Part shown: piece after piece, positions 54,442 to 64,000 of the stretch
How positions within the stretch are numbered: the stretch's first letter is position 1
How the letters are laid out: each line of letters begins with the position of its first letter
NCBI RefSeq assembly: GCF_011927665.1
Contig: NZ_JAATJA010000005.1
Coordinates: forward strand, 92,753 to 156,752
DNA: 64,000 nucleotides
Direction of reading: 5' to 3'
Source of the DNA: Desulfobaculum xiamenense
Lineage (GTDB): Bacteria > Desulfobacterota > Desulfovibrionia > Desulfovibrionales > Desulfovibrionaceae
Made by a program: the position numbers and the translations under genes
The notes under the pieces: model-generated
Seen by the model: only the letters and a program-made list of their open reading frames with translations
Database searches by the model: none
Told to the model about the DNA's origin: nothing

Positions 54442-54888
54442 TTACCCTTCAAGCGCCTTGGCGGTGCCGCCAGCGGCGGTAATCTTTTCCTGAGCGGACT
54501 TGCTGAACCGATGAGCCTCGACCACCACTGCAGTCTTGACCTCGCCGTCGCCGAGGATCTTCACCAGAGAGCCGGCCTTGACCAGCTTACGGGCGTAGAT
54601 GTCGTCGATGGTGATTTCGGCCTTGCCCTCGAAAGCGGCAAGGAGCCTGTCCAGGTTTACAGCCTCGTAGGCCTCACGGAAGGGATTCTTGAAACCGCGC
54701 TTGGGCAGACGACGGGCCAGAGGCATCTGGCCGCCCTCGAATCTGGCGGGCACGCCGCCGCCCGAACGGGCATTCTGTCCCTTGTGGCCCTTGCCGGAGG
54801 TCTTGCCCCAGCCGGAACCATAGCCCCTGCCGATGCGCTTTCTGCTCTGGCGCTCTTCAGGAAAGGGGTACAATTCGTGAAGTCTCAT
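54442..54888 (-). CDS. rplO: 50S ribosomal protein L15
   Basis: 148 residues: glycine-rich N terminus RKRIGRGYGSGWGKTSGKGHKGQNAR and L15 core (FEGGQMPLARRLPKRGFKN). A late assembly protein. Its ATG shares one base with the rpmD stop (TAATG). Confidence 0.98.
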   Translation of the reverse strand: MRLHELYPFPEERQSRKRIGRGYGSGWGKTSGKGHKGQNARSGGGVPARFEGGQMPLARRLPKRGFKNPFREAYEAVNLDRLLAAFEGKAEITIDDIYARKLVKAGSLVKILGDGEVKTAVVVEAHRFSKSAQEKITAAGGTAKALEG

Positions 54889-55064
54889 TATTCAACCACC
54901 TCAACAAGATGACACACCGCGGCGATCTGACCGAGAGTGCTTTCGTTCTTGGGAAGCTCGTTCTCCTGGCGGATCTTGCGAAGACCCAGAGCAGCAACGC
55001 ACTTGCGCTGCTGGGGAGTGCAGCCGATCAAGCTTCGAACGAGTCTGACTTTGATCTTTTCCAT
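54888..55064 (-). CDS. rpmD: 50S ribosomal protein L30
   Basis: 58 residues: MEKIKVRLVRSLIGCTPQQRK, then LGLRKIRQENELPKN. ATG 55064 follows GAGGGAG; the open frame extends upstream into rpsE but that part is not used. Optional ribosomal protein absent from some phyla. Confidence 0.96.
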   Translation of the reverse strand: MEKIKVRLVRSLIGCTPQQRKCVAALGLRKIRQENELPKNESTLGQIAAVCHLVEVVE

Positions 55065-55074
55065 GTCGCTCCCT

Positions 55075-55599
55075 CTACTTCCTGGGGGTCTCAAGGGCCT
55101 TGCCGCGCATCTCGGAAACTTCCTTAGCGCTGCGCAGGGAATGAAGGCCCTCAAGGGTCGCCTTAAGAACGTTGTGCGGGTTGCTGGTGCCGATGGCCTT
55201 GGTCAGGATATCGTGAACACCAACAGCTTCCATGACTGCACGCACCGGGCCGCCGGCGATGATGCCGGTACCCTTGGAAGCGGGCTTGAGAACGACTCGA
55301 GCGGCGCCGAAGCGGCCGAGGGTCTCGTAAGGCAGGGTGCCGTCGATGAGGGCGACCTGCTTCATGGACTTGCGTGCCTTCTCGGTTGCCTTGCGGATGG
55401 CCTCGGGGACCTCCACAGCTTTGCCGAGACCGTAACCGACGGAACCCTTTCCGTCGCCAACAACCACAAGCGCGCTGAAGTTGAAACGGCGGCCGCCCTT
55501 GACAACCTTGGCTACCCTATTGAGGTAGACAAGCTTCTCGACGTGGCCGAGTTCTTCCTGCTGCTCCTTGCGGGAGTCTCTGCGTGGGCTTTTATCCAT
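55075..55599 (-). CDS. rpsE: 30S ribosomal protein S5
   Basis: 174 residues: [20 protein letters not shown], the [15 protein letters not shown] loop and [20 protein letters not shown]. Important for decoding accuracy. GGAAGG precedes the ATG. Confidence 0.98.
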   Translation of the reverse strand: MDKSPRRDSRKEQQEELGHVEKLVYLNRVAKVVKGGRRFNFSALVVVGDGKGSVGYGLGKAVEVPEAIRKATEKARKSMKQVALIDGTLPYETLGRFGAARVVLKPASKGTGIIAGGPVRAVMEAVGVHDILTKAIGTSNPHNVLKATLEGLHSLRSAKEVSEMRGKALETPRK

Positions 55600-55616
55600 T
55601 GTTACCTTCCGCAGTC

Positions 55617-55979
55617 TTAGAATTTAAGCCCGGCCTCTCGGGCGCCGTCGGCCAAAGCCTTGATCTTGCCGTGGTAGATGTATCCACCGCGGTCGAAGAC
55701 AACGCTTTCGATATTCTGTTCCTTAGCCAGCTTCGCGATCTCCTGACCAACCCTGGAAGCACCATCTTTGTTGCACTTCAGGGTTTCGCCGGCCTTCCTG
55801 TTCAGTCCCAGGGTAGAGGCGGCAGCCAGAGTGGTGCCCGTGACGTCGTCAACGAGCTGCGCGTAGATATGCAGGTTGGAGCGGAAGACGCAGAGTCTCG
55901 GACGATCCGGGGTACCGCTGATCTTCTTGCGGATGCGGATCTTTCTGCGGCTGCGCGCCTGCTCTTTGGTCATTTTCAT
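55617..55979 (-). CDS. rplR: 50S ribosomal protein L18
   Basis: 120 residues: [23 protein letters not shown] and [20 protein letters not shown]. Binds 5S rRNA with L5 and L25. Usual position between rplF and rpsE. Confidence 0.98.
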   Translation of the reverse strand: MKMTKEQARSRRKIRIRKKISGTPDRPRLCVFRSNLHIYAQLVDDVTGTTLAAASTLGLNRKAGETLKCNKDGASRVGQEIAKLAKEQNIESVVFDRGGYIYHGKIKALADGAREAGLKF

Positions 55980-55988
55980 GCTATCACC

Positions 55989-56525
55989 CTACTTTTTGGC
56001 GGACTTACCGGCCTTGCGGCGGATGACCTCGTCAGCGTACTTGATACCCTTACCCTTGTAGGGTTCAGGCTTGCGCACGCGGCGGATGCGGGCGGCCACT
56101 TCACCAACCAGCTGCTTATCGCTGCCGAAGATGGTGAGCTTGGTACCCTCGGCCTTGGCCTCGATGCCGGCAGGCAGACGAAACTCCACGGGGTGGGAGA
56201 AGCCCACGTTCAGCACGACGGTGTCGCCCTGGACGTTGACCTTGTAACCCACGCCGATGACCTCGAGCTGCTTCTGGAAGCCCTTGGTCACACCCTCGAC
56301 CATGTTGAAGAGGAGGGTGCGGCGCAGTCCGTGCTGGGCACGGGCGAGTCGGGAGTCGTCAACACGGGTGACAACGATGTCCGAACCTTCGACCTTGACC
56401 TCGATCTTCTCGTGCAGCGGCGTGGAGAGGGAGCCCTTAGGGCCCTTCACATCAACCTGGCTTTTGCCGATCGTAACTTCCACCCCCGAGGGGATGGCGA
56501 CGGGCTTTTTACCGATTCTCGACAT
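55989..56525 (-). CDS. rplF: 50S ribosomal protein L6
   Basis: 178 residues: [19 protein letters not shown] start and the C-terminal [20 protein letters not shown] motif. Close to the sarcin-ricin loop region. Confidence 0.98.
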   Translation of the reverse strand: MSRIGKKPVAIPSGVEVTIGKSQVDVKGPKGSLSTPLHEKIEVKVEGSDIVVTRVDDSRLARAQHGLRRTLLFNMVEGVTKGFQKQLEVIGVGYKVNVQGDTVVLNVGFSHPVEFRLPAGIEAKAEGTKLTIFGSDKQLVGEVAARIRRVRKPEPYKGKGIKYADEVIRRKAGKSAKK

Positions 56526-56537
56526 GTTCCTTCCTCA

Positions 56538-56921
56538 CTACCAGATTTCGAACAGCAGTTCGCCGCCGACGTTCTTTTCTTTCGCCACGTTGCCTTCGAG
56601 CACTCCGTGAGAGGTGGAGAGCACGCAGATACCGAGGCCGTTCTGAACACGGGGAATCTCGGTGGAGGCAACGTAAACCCTGCGACCGGGCTTGCTGATG
56701 CGCTTAAGTCCCTCGATCAGCGGGCGGCCGTCAGCGTACTTGAGGACAACACGGATATTGCGGCCCTCGTCGCTGAAGTCGGCAATATAACCCTCTTCCT
56801 TCATGATGCCCGCGATGGCGAGCTTCACGTTGGATCTGGGGATGAGGACCTCCTGGTGCAGCGCCTGGTAGGCGTTGCGCACGCGGGTCAGCATATCCGC
56901 AATGGGATCAATCACAGACAT
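56538..56921 (-). CDS. rpsH: 30S ribosomal protein S8
   Basis: 127 residues: [16 protein letters not shown] and the C-terminal [14 protein letters not shown] motif. Central-domain assembly protein, and in E. coli the autoregulator of the spc operon. Confidence 0.98.
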   Translation of the reverse strand: MSVIDPIADMLTRVRNAYQALHQEVLIPRSNVKLAIAGIMKEEGYIADFSDEGRNIRVVLKYADGRPLIEGLKRISKPGRRVYVASTEIPRVQNGLGICVLSTSHGVLEGNVAKEKNVGGELLFEIW

Positions 56922-56932
56922 TGTGGTTCTCC

Positions 56933-57118
56933 TTACCAGCTGGACTTGCGGACACCCGGCAGTTCGCCGGAGAGAGCCTTGTTACGGAAGCAAATACGGC
57001 AGATGCCGAATTTCCGCATAAAAGCCCGGGGGCGTCCGCAGATGGGGCAGCGGTTGTAGGCACGAGCCGAGAACTTAGGTTTCTCACTGGCCTTATTCAT
57101 GAGAGCTTTACGAGACAC
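56933..57118 (-). CDS. rpsN: 30S ribosomal protein S14, zinc-binding short type
   Basis: 61 residues with two Cys pairs CPICGRP and CRICFRN (four zinc ligands), the short type-Z S14. It starts [16 protein letters not shown]. It implies zinc dependence of the ribosome, as for S4 and L36 here. Confidence 0.97.
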   Translation of the reverse strand: MSRKALMNKASEKPKFSARAYNRCPICGRPRAFMRKFGICRICFRNKALSGELPGVRKSSW

Positions 57119-57130
57119 TTCGCTCCTCCA

Positions 57131-57670
57131 TTACTTCTTGAAAGGCATGCCCAGCATTTCCAGCAGGACTTTGCCTTCCTTGTCGGTGCCGGCGCTGGTC
57201 ACGACGGTCACGTTCATGCCCTTCACGCGTTCGACCTTGTCGATCTCGATCTCGGGGAAGATCGTATGCTCCTTCACGCCCAGGGTAAAGTTGCCGCGGC
57301 CATCGAATCCGCGATCCGGGATACCCCGGAAGTCGCGAACGCGAGGCAGAGCAATGTTGACCAGCTTGTCGAAGAAGTCCCACATGCGATCTCCACGCAG
57401 AGTGACCCGGCAGCCGATGGCCATGCCCTCACGCAGCTTGAAGGCTGCGATGGACTTCTTGGCTCGGGTGGGCACCGCGTGCTGGCCGGCGATGCGGCTC
57501 AGCTCATTCACGGCGTCCTCGATGAGCTTGTTGTTCTGGCTGGCTTCGCCCAGGCCGATGTTCAGGCAAATGCTCTTCAGCTGAGGCAGCTGCATGGGCG
57601 ACTTGTACCCGAACTCTTTCTGCAGGGCGGGAGCAACCTTCTCCATATATACTTTCTCAAGTCGAGTCAT
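57131..57670 (-). CDS. rplE: 50S ribosomal protein L5
   Basis: 179 residues: [18 protein letters not shown] and [21 protein letters not shown] signatures, with [20 protein letters not shown] at the end. 5S rRNA binder forming the central bridge to S13. Confidence 0.98.
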   Translation of the reverse strand: MTRLEKVYMEKVAPALQKEFGYKSPMQLPQLKSICLNIGLGEASQNNKLIEDAVNELSRIAGQHAVPTRAKKSIAAFKLREGMAIGCRVTLRGDRMWDFFDKLVNIALPRVRDFRGIPDRGFDGRGNFTLGVKEHTIFPEIEIDKVERVKGMNVTVVTSAGTDKEGKVLLEMLGMPFKK

Positions 57671-57680
57671 GGATGCTCCC

Positions 57681-58004
57681 CTAATCGATGATTTCGTTGC
57701 ACTTTTTGCAGAAGCGGACTTTCTGTCCGTCTGCGGTCAGCTTGTAACCCACGCGGGTCGGCTTGGTGCAAGCGTCGCAAATGAGGGCCACATTGGAAAT
57801 GGCAATGGGCGCCTCTTTCTCGACGATGCCGCCGGCCTGCTGGGTATAGGGGTTGGCCTTGGTGTGGCGCTTAACCATGTTGACCTGCTCAACAAGGACG
57901 GTGTCCTTCTTGCGCATGATCTTGAGCACCTTGCCCACCTTCCCCTTATCCTTACCAGCGATGACCATCACTTTGTCATCTTTGCGGATCTTGAATTTCT
58001 TCAT
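57681..58004 (-). CDS. rplX: 50S ribosomal protein L24
   Basis: 107 residues: [23 protein letters not shown] (KOW motif), [20 protein letters not shown], and a C-terminal zinc-like CDACTKPTR ... RFCKKCN pair. Early 23S assembly protein. Confidence 0.97.
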   Translation of the reverse strand: MKKFKIRKDDKVMVIAGKDKGKVGKVLKIMRKKDTVLVEQVNMVKRHTKANPYTQQAGGIVEKEAPIAISNVALICDACTKPTRVGYKLTADGQKVRFCKKCNEIID

Positions 58005-58015
58005 GGGGCTTTCCT

Positions 58016-58384
58016 CTACAGCACTTCAGGCGCCAGGGAGACGATCTTCATGAAGTTCTTCTGGCGCAGCTCGCGTGCTACGGGTCCGAAGATACGGGTA
58101 CCCACGGGCTCGTTCTGCTTGTTGAGCAGAACGGCGGAGTTCGTATCGAACTTGATGTAGGTGCCGTCCGGACGACCGACTTCCTTGGTGGTACGAACGA
58201 CGACGGCCTTCATGACATCGCCCTTCTTCACCTTGGAATGGGGCATTGCTTCCTTCACGGACACCACGATGATATCACCGACGGAGGCATAGCGACGGCG
58301 GCTGCCGCCGAGAACCTTCACGCAGGCAACCTTCTTGGCGCCGGAGTTATCGGCAACGTCGAGTCTGGTTTCGACCTGGATCAT
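58016..58384 (-). CDS. rplN: 50S ribosomal protein L14
   Basis: 122 residues: [27 protein letters not shown] and [13 protein letters not shown]. Interface protein that binds the silencing factor RsfS. Confidence 0.98.
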   Translation of the reverse strand: MIQVETRLDVADNSGAKKVACVKVLGGSRRRYASVGDIIVVSVKEAMPHSKVKKGDVMKAVVVRTTKEVGRPDGTYIKFDTNSAVLLNKQNEPVGTRIFGPVARELRQKNFMKIVSLAPEVL

Positions 58385-58394
58385 TGTTCAGCTC

Positions 58395-58658
58395 CTAGAT
58401 CGCTTTTTCAACGATGTTGAGGAGATGCCACCGCTTGCGGGCGCTCAGGGCGCGGTGCTCGATGATCTGCACCTTATCGCCGATCCCGCAATCGTTGTTG
58501 GGATCGTGTGCCATGAACTTCTTACGGCGACGAATGTACTTCTTCAGCAGGGGATGCTGGACCAGAGTCTCAACGCGAACAACGATGGTCTTGTCATTCT
58601 TGTCGGAGACAACAACGCCGGTCAGCACGCGCTTGTTGGACTTCTTCTCTTCAGCCAT
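58395..58658 (-). CDS. rpsQ: 30S ribosomal protein S17
   Basis: 87 residues: LTGVVVSDKNDKTIVVRVE and HPLLKKYIRRRKKFMAHDP. Primary 16S 5'-domain binder. Three bases after rpmC. Confidence 0.98.
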   Translation of the reverse strand: MAEEKKSNKRVLTGVVVSDKNDKTIVVRVETLVQHPLLKKYIRRRKKFMAHDPNNDCGIGDKVQIIEHRALSARKRWHLLNIVEKAI

Positions 58659-58661
58659 GAC

Positions 58662-58856
58662 TTACGCTCCAGTTTCCTTTTCGCAAAGGATCGTGAGAAT
58701 CCGAGCGATGATCTTCTTCACCTCGGGAATGCGCTGGGTATTTTCCAGCTGGGCCGTGGCGTGCTGAAAACGAAGGTTGAACAGCTCCTGCCGAAACTCG
58801 CCGAGTTTCTCATTGAGCTCGGAAACGGAGAGTTCCCTGAGTTCCTTGGCAGTCAT
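58662..58856 (-). CDS. rpmC: 50S ribosomal protein L29
   Basis: 64 residues, helical: [20 protein letters not shown] and [21 protein letters not shown]. Near the exit tunnel; its start abuts the rplP stop. Confidence 0.97.
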   Translation of the reverse strand: MTAKELRELSVSELNEKLGEFRQELFNLRFQHATAQLENTQRIPEVKKIIARILTILCEKETGA

Positions 58857-59270
58857 TTACAGGCCCTCCCTGACGACAATGGCGGTCTTGATGGGCAGCT
58901 TGTGAGCCGCCCTGACCAGGGCCTCCTTGGCCGTAGCCAGGTCGACGCCCTTGATTTCATACATAACCCTGCCAGGCTTGACGGGAGCGTACCAGCCAGC
59001 AGGAGCACCCTTACCTTTACCCTGACGAACTTCGGCAGGCTTGGAGGTGAAGACCTGGTCCGGGAAGATCCGGATGAAGACCTGACCGCCACGCTTGATG
59101 TGGCGCATCATGGCCACACGGGCGGCTTCGATCTGCTGGTTGGTCAGCTTGCCGTGCTCAAGAGCCTTCAGGCCGATTTCACCGAAAGCAACAGTATTGC
59201 CGCGGGTGGCCATGCCACGCAGACGGCCCTTCTGGCGCTTGCGGAATTTCGTTTTTCTCGGGGAAAGCAT
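58857..59270 (-). CDS. rplP: 50S ribosomal protein L16
   Basis: 137 residues: [21 protein letters not shown] and [25 protein letters not shown]. Organises the A-site region; the motif RMGKGKG is conserved as VRQGKGKG. Confidence 0.98.
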   Translation of the reverse strand: MLSPRKTKFRKRQKGRLRGMATRGNTVAFGEIGLKALEHGKLTNQQIEAARVAMMRHIKRGGQVFIRIFPDQVFTSKPAEVRQGKGKGAPAGWYAPVKPGRVMYEIKGVDLATAKEALVRAAHKLPIKTAIVVREGL

Positions 59271-59272
59271 GA

Positions 59273-59911
59273 CTATTCACCTTCCTGATCCAGAATTTCA
59301 CCCTTGAAGATCCAGACCTTGACGCCGATGACACCGTAGGTGGTGTTGGCCTCGGCAAAGCCATAGTCCAGATCGGCGCGCAGGGTGTGCAGCGGCACAC
59401 GGCCTTCGCGATACCATTCGCTGCGGGCGATCTCGGCACCAGCCAGGCGGCCGGCGCAGCCGATCTTGATGCCCTCTGCGCCGAACTTGCGAGCCATGCT
59501 CACCGTGCGCTTCATGGCACGGCGGAAAGCGACGCGACGCTCAAGCTGCAGAGCGATGTTCTCGGCGACGAGCTGGGCGTCCGTCTCAGGACGACGCACC
59601 TCGTTCACTTCAATGGAGAACTCGCGGCCGAATTTCTGGCGCAGCTCGCCGCGCATCTTCTCGATCTCAATACCCTTGCGACCGATGACGATACCGGGGC
59701 GGGCAGTGAAGATGATCAGGCGGATCTTACCGCCAGCGCGCTCGATCTCCAGGCGGGAAATACCGGCGTGATAGAGTTTCTTCTTAACGTACTTACGGAT
59801 CTTGTCGTCTTCGAAGACGTTGTCCGCATAGTCCTTTTTCGCGAACCAGCGGGACAGCCAATTCTTGTTGTACCCCAACCGGAATCCGTAGGGATGTACT
59901 TTGTGACCCAC
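59273..59911 (-). CDS. rpsC: 30S ribosomal protein S3
   Basis: 212 residues from a GTG start at 59911, preceded by AAGGAGG five bases away. The N terminus then reads [18 protein letters not shown], exactly where S3 proteins begin; the extra upstream codons are not family sequence. KH domain motif [16 protein letters not shown]. Forms the mRNA entry. Confidence 0.97.
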   Translation of the reverse strand: MGHKVHPYGFRLGYNKNWLSRWFAKKDYADNVFEDDKIRKYVKKKLYHAGISRLEIERAGGKIRLIIFTARPGIVIGRKGIEIEKMRGELRQKFGREFSIEVNEVRRPETDAQLVAENIALQLERRVAFRRAMKRTVSMARKFGAEGIKIGCAGRLAGAEIARSEWYREGRVPLHTLRADLDYGFAEANTTYGVIGVKVWIFKGEILDQEGE

Positions 59912-59921
59912 ATCTGCCTCC

Positions 59922-60251
59922 TTAGGCCTCGGCCACAACCACGGTGATGTGGCTGGTCCGCTTCAGGATACGGTTCGCGCGCCCCATGGCACGAGGCATG
60001 ATCCTCTTGAGGGACGGACCCTCGTTGACGACCACCTGCTTCACAACCAGGTTATCGACTTCCACCCCGGTCTGCTCAGCATTGGCCACTGCGGAGTGCA
60101 GCACCCTGTTGATCAGCTTCGCGGCCTTCTTGGGCGTAAAAGTCAGGATATTGATAGCATCTTCCACGCGGATACCCTCGACGTTGCGAGCAACGAGGCG
60201 GGCCTTGCGGGCGGAGATGTGCATGTATTTGGCAACAGCTCTGGTTTCCAT
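59922..60251 (-). CDS. rplV: 50S ribosomal protein L22
   Basis: 109 residues from ATG 60251: [21 protein letters not shown] and [19 protein letters not shown]. Lines the exit tunnel; the hairpin tip is a macrolide resistance site. An upstream frame extension overlaps rpsS and is rejected. Confidence 0.97.
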   Translation of the reverse strand: METRAVAKYMHISARKARLVARNVEGIRVEDAINILTFTPKKAAKLINRVLHSAVANAEQTGVEVDNLVVKQVVVNEGPSLKRIMPRAMGRANRILKRTSHITVVVAEA

Positions 60252-60267
60252 CGAAGTCACCTTCTCC

Positions 60268-60549
60268 CTATCGTTTGGCCTTGCTCTTCTTGTCAGCAGC
60301 ATGGCCGAAGAAAGTCCGGGTCGGGGCGAATTCGCCGAGCTTGTGCCCGACCATGTTTTCGCTCACGAACACGGGAATGAACTTGCGGCCATTGTGCACG
60401 GCGAAAGTCAGACCAACCATTTCGGGGAAGATCGTGGAGCGACGCGACCAGGTCTTGATTACGCGACGGTCGCCCGTCTCGCCGGCCTTAACTACCTTAT
60501 GCATCAGGTGGTCATCAATGAAAGGACCCTTTTTCAGCGACCTAGGCAT
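60268..60549 (-). CDS. rpsS: 30S ribosomal protein S19
   Basis: 93 residues: [19 protein letters not shown] and [19 protein letters not shown]. Head protein next to S13; eight bases after rplB. Confidence 0.98.
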   Translation of the reverse strand: MPRSLKKGPFIDDHLMHKVVKAGETGDRRVIKTWSRRSTIFPEMVGLTFAVHNGRKFIPVFVSENMVGHKLGEFAPTRTFFGHAADKKSKAKR

Positions 60550-60557
60550 GACAACTC

Positions 60558-61388
60558 CTATTTCTCACCACGGCGCTTAACAATGAGCCGGGAAGAAGGT
60601 TTCTTCTTGTTACGGGTCTTGTAGCCCTTGGTCGGCTTACCCCAGGGGGTAACGGGATGACGACCGCCGGAGCTGCGACCCTCACCACCACCCAACGGAT
60701 GGTCGACCGGGTTCATCGCAACGCCGCGAACCTCAGGACGCTTGCCCATCCAGCGAGCACGACCGGCCTTGCCGAGCGTGATGTTCTCGTGCTGGATGTT
60801 GCCAACCTGGCCGATGGTGGCGACGCAGGAAGACAGCACGTTGCGCACTTCGCCGGAGGGCATACGCAGCAGGGCGTACTTGCCTTCCTTGGCGACGAGC
60901 TGGGCGTAGGTGCCAGCGGCGCGGCAGAACTGGCCGCCGCGGCCGGGGTGCAGCTCGATGTTGTGAACAACGGTACCGACCGGAATCTTGGCGAGATTCA
61001 GGGCGTTGCCGGGCTTGATGTCGGCGGTATCGCCAGCCATCACCACATCGCCGACCTTGATGCCGACGGGGGCGAGGATGTAGCGCTTCTCGCCATCGGC
61101 GTAGTTCAGCAGGGCAATGCGGGCACTACGGTTAGGATCGTACTCGATGGTAGCGATCTTGGCCGGAATGTCACGCTTGTCGCGCTTGAAGTCGATGATG
61201 CGGTACAGGCGCTTGTGACCGCCGCCGCGACGGCGGGAGGTCACTCGACCGAAGTGGTTGCGACCGCTCTTCTTATTCAGGCCCTCGGTGAGGGACTTCT
61301 CAGGCGTCGTGCAGGTGATCTCCTCGAAGGTGGAGATCGTCTGGAAGCGCCGACCCGCGGAAGTGGGTTTCAGTTTGCGCACAGCCAT
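60558..61388 (-). CDS. rplB: 50S ribosomal protein L2
   Basis: 276 residues: [41 protein letters not shown] and the catalytic-centre-near [20 protein letters not shown] motif. Needed for peptidyl transfer and subunit joining. Confidence 0.98.
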   Translation of the reverse strand: MAVRKLKPTSAGRRFQTISTFEEITCTTPEKSLTEGLNKKSGRNHFGRVTSRRRGGGHKRLYRIIDFKRDKRDIPAKIATIEYDPNRSARIALLNYADGEKRYILAPVGIKVGDVVMAGDTADIKPGNALNLAKIPVGTVVHNIELHPGRGGQFCRAAGTYAQLVAKEGKYALLRMPSGEVRNVLSSCVATIGQVGNIQHENITLGKAGRARWMGKRPEVRGVAMNPVDHPLGGGEGRSSGGRHPVTPWGKPTKGYKTRNKKKPSSRLIVKRRGEK

Positions 61389-61390
61389 GC

Positions 61391-61681
61391 CTAGACTCCT
61401 TCGAACAGTTCGATCTTGTGACCCTCGGCCAGGGTGACATAAGCCTTCTTGTACCCGGACTCGACACCGACACGACGACCGAAACGAGTGCGGGGACGGG
61501 GGCGGCGCCGAATGACATTCACGCCCGCAACCTTCACATCGAATGCCTTCTCAACCGCTTTGGCGATCTCGATCTTGTTGGCATCGGGATGCACGTAGAA
61601 GAGCACCTGATTGGTGTCCTCATGGAGCATGGCTGCCTTCTCAGAGATCAGCGGTTTGATGATAACCTTCGTGTATTCCAT
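61391..61681 (-). CDS. rplW: 50S ribosomal protein L23
   Basis: 96 residues: [22 protein letters not shown] and [20 protein letters not shown]. Docking site for trigger factor and SRP at the exit tunnel. Its ATG shares one base with the rplD stop. Confidence 0.98.
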   Translation of the reverse strand: MEYTKVIIKPLISEKAAMLHEDTNQVLFYVHPDANKIEIAKAVEKAFDVKVAGVNVIRRRPRPRTRFGRRVGVESGYKKAYVTLAEGHKIELFEGV

Positions 61682-62301
61682 TACTTCAACCTCTCTTCGA
61701 CGGCCTTGGCGGCGTCAGCCAGCATGATGAGCTGGTGGTGCCGGAGCACGTCGTAGACATTGAGCTGGTCTTGCTGAAGGATGGTGATACCGGGGATGTT
61801 ACGGGCAGAAAGACTCAGAATTTTATCTTCGTCACTGGTAACAATCAAGGCCTTTTTGAGACCGAGATTCTTCATGATCTGCGCGAATTCCTTGGTCTTG
61901 GCTTCCTTCAGTTCGAAGCCCTTGAGCACGAGCATGCCGTCCTCGGCAACCCTGGAAGACAGGGCCATACGCAGAGCGAGACGGCGAACCTTCTTGTTCA
62001 CCTTGAACTCGTAGCTGCGCGGCTGAGGACCGAACACGGTGCCGCCGCCCTTCCACAGGGGGCTGCGCAGGGAGCCGGCACGAGCGCGGCCGGTGCCCTT
62101 CTGGCGCCAGGGCTTCACACCACCGCCGCTGCAAAGAGCGCGGTTCTTTACAAGATGGGTGCCTGCACGCTGAGACGCGCGCTGGGCACGGACCACGAGG
62201 TTGAGAATTTCCGGGCGGACCGGAACCTCGAACACCTCGGGAGCGAGGCTAAGCTCGCCCACTTCTTTCTTTTCCTGGTCGTATATTTTCAAAACAGCCA
62301 T
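61681..62301 (-). CDS. rplD: 50S ribosomal protein L4
   Basis: 206 residues: GTGRARAGSLRSPLWKGGG tunnel loop and RKVRRLALRMALS-like segment (KVNKKVRRLALRMAL). In E. coli the autoregulator of the S10 operon. Confidence 0.98.
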   Translation of the reverse strand: MAVLKIYDQEKKEVGELSLAPEVFEVPVRPEILNLVVRAQRASQRAGTHLVKNRALCSGGGVKPWRQKGTGRARAGSLRSPLWKGGGTVFGPQPRSYEFKVNKKVRRLALRMALSSRVAEDGMLVLKGFELKEAKTKEFAQIMKNLGLKKALIVTSDEDKILSLSARNIPGITILQQDQLNVYDVLRHHQLIMLADAAKAVEERLK

Positions 62302-62314
62302 GATTTCATCCTCA

Positions 62315-62944
62315 TTACTGCTTGCGGACCATCACAAGGCCGTTCTTGGGACCGGGCACCTGACCCTTGAGGATGATCAGATTGTCCTCGGGACGAACAT
62401 CCAGCACTTCCACGTTGATGCAAGTGACCTTCTTGTTGCCCATCTGACCAGCCATCTTCTTGCCCTTGAACACCTTGGAGGGCCATGCGCACTGACCAAC
62501 GCTACCAGGGGCACGATGGACCTTTTCCGCGCCGTGAGAAGCGGGAAGTCCACGGAAGTTCCAGCGCTTCATGAAGCCCTGGAAGCCCTTGCCCTTGGAG
62601 GTTCCGGAAACCTTCACCTTATCGCCGGGCTGGAATATTTCAACGGTCAGATCCTGACCGAGTTCGTAACCCTCGACGGAGTCCAGACGGATCTCCTTGA
62701 GGTTGCGGTAGAAACCGCGGTCGGCCTTGGCCATATGCCCCTTGGCGGGCTTGTTGGCCTTGCTCTCCTCAATCTGTTCGAAGCCGATCTGAAGAGCGGC
62801 GTACTTATCGGTCGCGTCTTCCTTCTTCTGAAGGATAGGGCAGGGGCCCGCAGCGATGACCGTGACGGGAATAGCCGTGCCGTCATCGCCGAAGATCCGG
62901 GTCATACCCAGCTTGCGGCCCATGATGCCAAGCGTCTTAGCCAT
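62315..62944 (-). CDS. rplC: 50S ribosomal protein L3
   Basis: 209 residues starting [18 protein letters not shown]; core [20 protein letters not shown] and the W-finger [19 protein letters not shown]. The second of two adjacent ATG codons is taken: GAGGA is then eight bases upstream. Confidence 0.98.
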   Translation of the reverse strand: MAKTLGIMGRKLGMTRIFGDDGTAIPVTVIAAGPCPILQKKEDATDKYAALQIGFEQIEESKANKPAKGHMAKADRGFYRNLKEIRLDSVEGYELGQDLTVEIFQPGDKVKVSGTSKGKGFQGFMKRWNFRGLPASHGAEKVHRAPGSVGQCAWPSKVFKGKKMAGQMGNKKVTCINVEVLDVRPEDNLIILKGQVPGPKNGLVMVRKQ

Positions 62945-62959
62945 CATGATATCCTCATT

Positions 62960-63277
62960 CTAGAGTTTGATTTCAACATCGACGCCTGCAGGCAGGCTGA
63001 GCTTGCCCAGGGCGTCCACGGTCTGCTGCGTGGGCTCGAGAATATCGAGCAGGCGCTTGTGCACGCGCATTTCGAACTGTTCCCGGGACTTCTTATCAAC
63101 ATGCACGGACTTCTGGATAGTGTACTTGTGAATGTTGGTCGGAAGAGGGATCGGGCCCGCAATGCTGGCGCCGGTATTCCGGGCCGTGTCGACGATCTCG
63201 GCAACGGCTTTGTCCAGAATCCTGTAGTCGTACGCTTTCAGCTTGATTCTGATGCGATCGCTCTGCATGGAAACCAT
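62960..63277 (-). CDS. rpsJ: 30S ribosomal protein S10
   Basis: 105 residues: [21 protein letters not shown] and [21 protein letters not shown]. Also NusE, the antitermination partner of NusB. GAGGAG lies six bases before ATG 63277; tuf ends three bases upstream. Confidence 0.98.
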   Translation of the reverse strand: MVSMQSDRIRIKLKAYDYRILDKAVAEIVDTARNTGASIAGPIPLPTNIHKYTIQKSVHVDKKSREQFEMRVHKRLLDILEPTQQTVDALGKLSLPAGVDVEIKL

Positions 63278-63280
63278 GAC

Positions 63281-64000
63281 TTACTCCTCGATTTCGGAAA
63301 CAACACCGGCGCCGACGGTACGACCGCCCTCGCGAATGGCGAAGCGAAGGCCCTTCTCCATGGCGATGGGAGCGATCAGCTCGACAGCAAAGGTGGCGTT
63401 GTCGCCGGGCATGACCATCTCGACGCCCTCGGCAAGGGTAACCACGCCGGTGATGTCGGTGGTGCGGAAGTAGAACTGGGGACGGTAACCCGAGAAGAAC
63501 GGGGTGTGGCGTCCGCCCTCTTCCTTGTTCAGGACGTACACTTCGGCCTTGAACTTGCGGTGGGGGGTGATGGAGCCGGGAGCGGCCAGAACCTGTCCGC
63601 GCTCGACATCGTCACGCTTCACGCCGCGCAGCAGTGCGCCGATGTTGTCGCCGGCCTCGCCCTGATCGAGCAGCTTGCGGAACATCTCAACACCAGTGCA
63701 GGTGGTCTTGGTGGTGTCGTGGATACCCACGATCTCAACTTCCTGACCAACCTTGATCACGCCGCGCTCGACACGACCAGTCACGACGGTGCCGCGGCCG
63801 GAGATGGAGAACACGTCTTCGATGGGCATCAGGAACGGCTTGTCGATCTCGCGCTGGGGCTGCGGGATGTAGCTATCGCAAGCATCCAGCAGTTCCTTGA
63901 TGGGGGTGACAGCCGGATCAGCGGCAGTGTCAGCCTCAAGGGCCTTCAGAGCGGAACCGCGCACGATCGGGATCTCGTCGCCGGGGAAGCCGTACTTGGA
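63281..64000 (-). CDS. tuf: Elongation factor Tu (5' partial)
   Basis: The visible 239 residues are the C-terminal part: the end of domain 1 ([22 protein letters not shown]), then domain 2 ([17 protein letters not shown]) and domain 3 ([14 protein letters not shown], ending [11 protein letters not shown]). The frame is open to the window edge, so the G-domain and start lie outside. Delivers aminoacyl-tRNA to the ribosome; its stop is next to rpsJ, as in many str-S10 clusters. Confidence 0.98.
   Translation of the reverse strand, partial: SKYGFPGDEIPIVRGSALKALEADTAADPAVTPIKELLDACDSYIPQPQREIDKPFLMPIEDVFSISGRGTVVTGRVERGVIKVGQEVEIVGIHDTTKTTCTGVEMFRKLLDQGEAGDNIGALLRGVKRDDVERGQVLAAPGSITPHRKFKAEVYVLNKEEGGRHTPFFSGYRPQFYFRTTDITGVVTLAEGVEMVMPGDNATFAVELIAPIAMEKGLRFAIREGGRTVGAGVVSEIEE

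Overview
The window looks like a chromosomal segment of a high-GC Desulfovibrio-type sulfate reducer (Desulfovibrionales, Desulfobacterota). This rests on gene content, not on any database search: a selenocysteine-encoding selD, a RACo-like corrinoid activator, a multihaem TMAO respiratory module, a TAXI-type TRAP transporter, RemA-YicC-Gmk neighbours, and a full S10-spc-alpha ribosomal cluster with zinc-binding S4, S14 and L36. Five tRNA genes, about 70 protein genes and one candidate structured RNA are described. No CRISPR array, prophage or insertion sequence was seen.

Layout. 1-3406: the end of a stressosome-like module (RsbT-type kinase, SpoIIE/RsbX-type phosphatase, PAS-PAS-PAS adenylate cyclase). 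3615-7202: a cassette with its own sigma70-like promoter, encoding a stand-alone beta-rich protein, a chagasin-family inhibitor, and a papain-family peptidase whose C-terminal half is homologous to the stand-alone protein. 7203-7998: a protein-free stretch with a candidate structured RNA (7531-7854) and terminators. 7999-11182 (minus): UDP-glucose pyrophosphorylase, a small unknown gene and cbiB/cobD. 11409-14513: TAXI-TRAP receptor and fused permease. 14540-17582: trmL, two identical tRNA-Val genes and putP. 17881-23523: rfbB-rfbD, then hrcA-grpE-dnaK. 23671-30124: lipoprotein, gatC-gatA, mnmA-mtaB. 30280-36442: yicC-remA-gmk-pyrF-TPR-HDOD-recJ.

36523-41619 (minus) is a tight selenium and lipoate run: lysR, selD (UGA = Sec15), RACo-like protein, lipB and lipA, with overlapping starts and stops. 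A conserved unknown gene diverges from lysR at 41791. 42312-47756 carries three tRNA-Lys(CTT) genes, two of them in a 230-bp duplicated unit, flanking a torC-torD-torA operon with a convincing sigma54 promoter. After an SGNH hydrolase gene, 49074-64000 (minus) is the ribosomal supercluster read from the end of tuf through rpsJ...secY-map-rpmJ-rpsM-rpsK-rpsD-rpoA-rplQ. It ends at two tandem terminators.

How the parts fit: the cell appears to combine anaerobic respiration on TMAO, selenium and corrinoid metabolism, lipoate synthesis, TRAP and Na+/proline uptake, and environmental signalling. The most unusual items are the papain/chagasin cassette, the candidate structured RNA at 7531-7901, and the stressosome-linked cyclase with a degenerate kinase fold at its N terminus.
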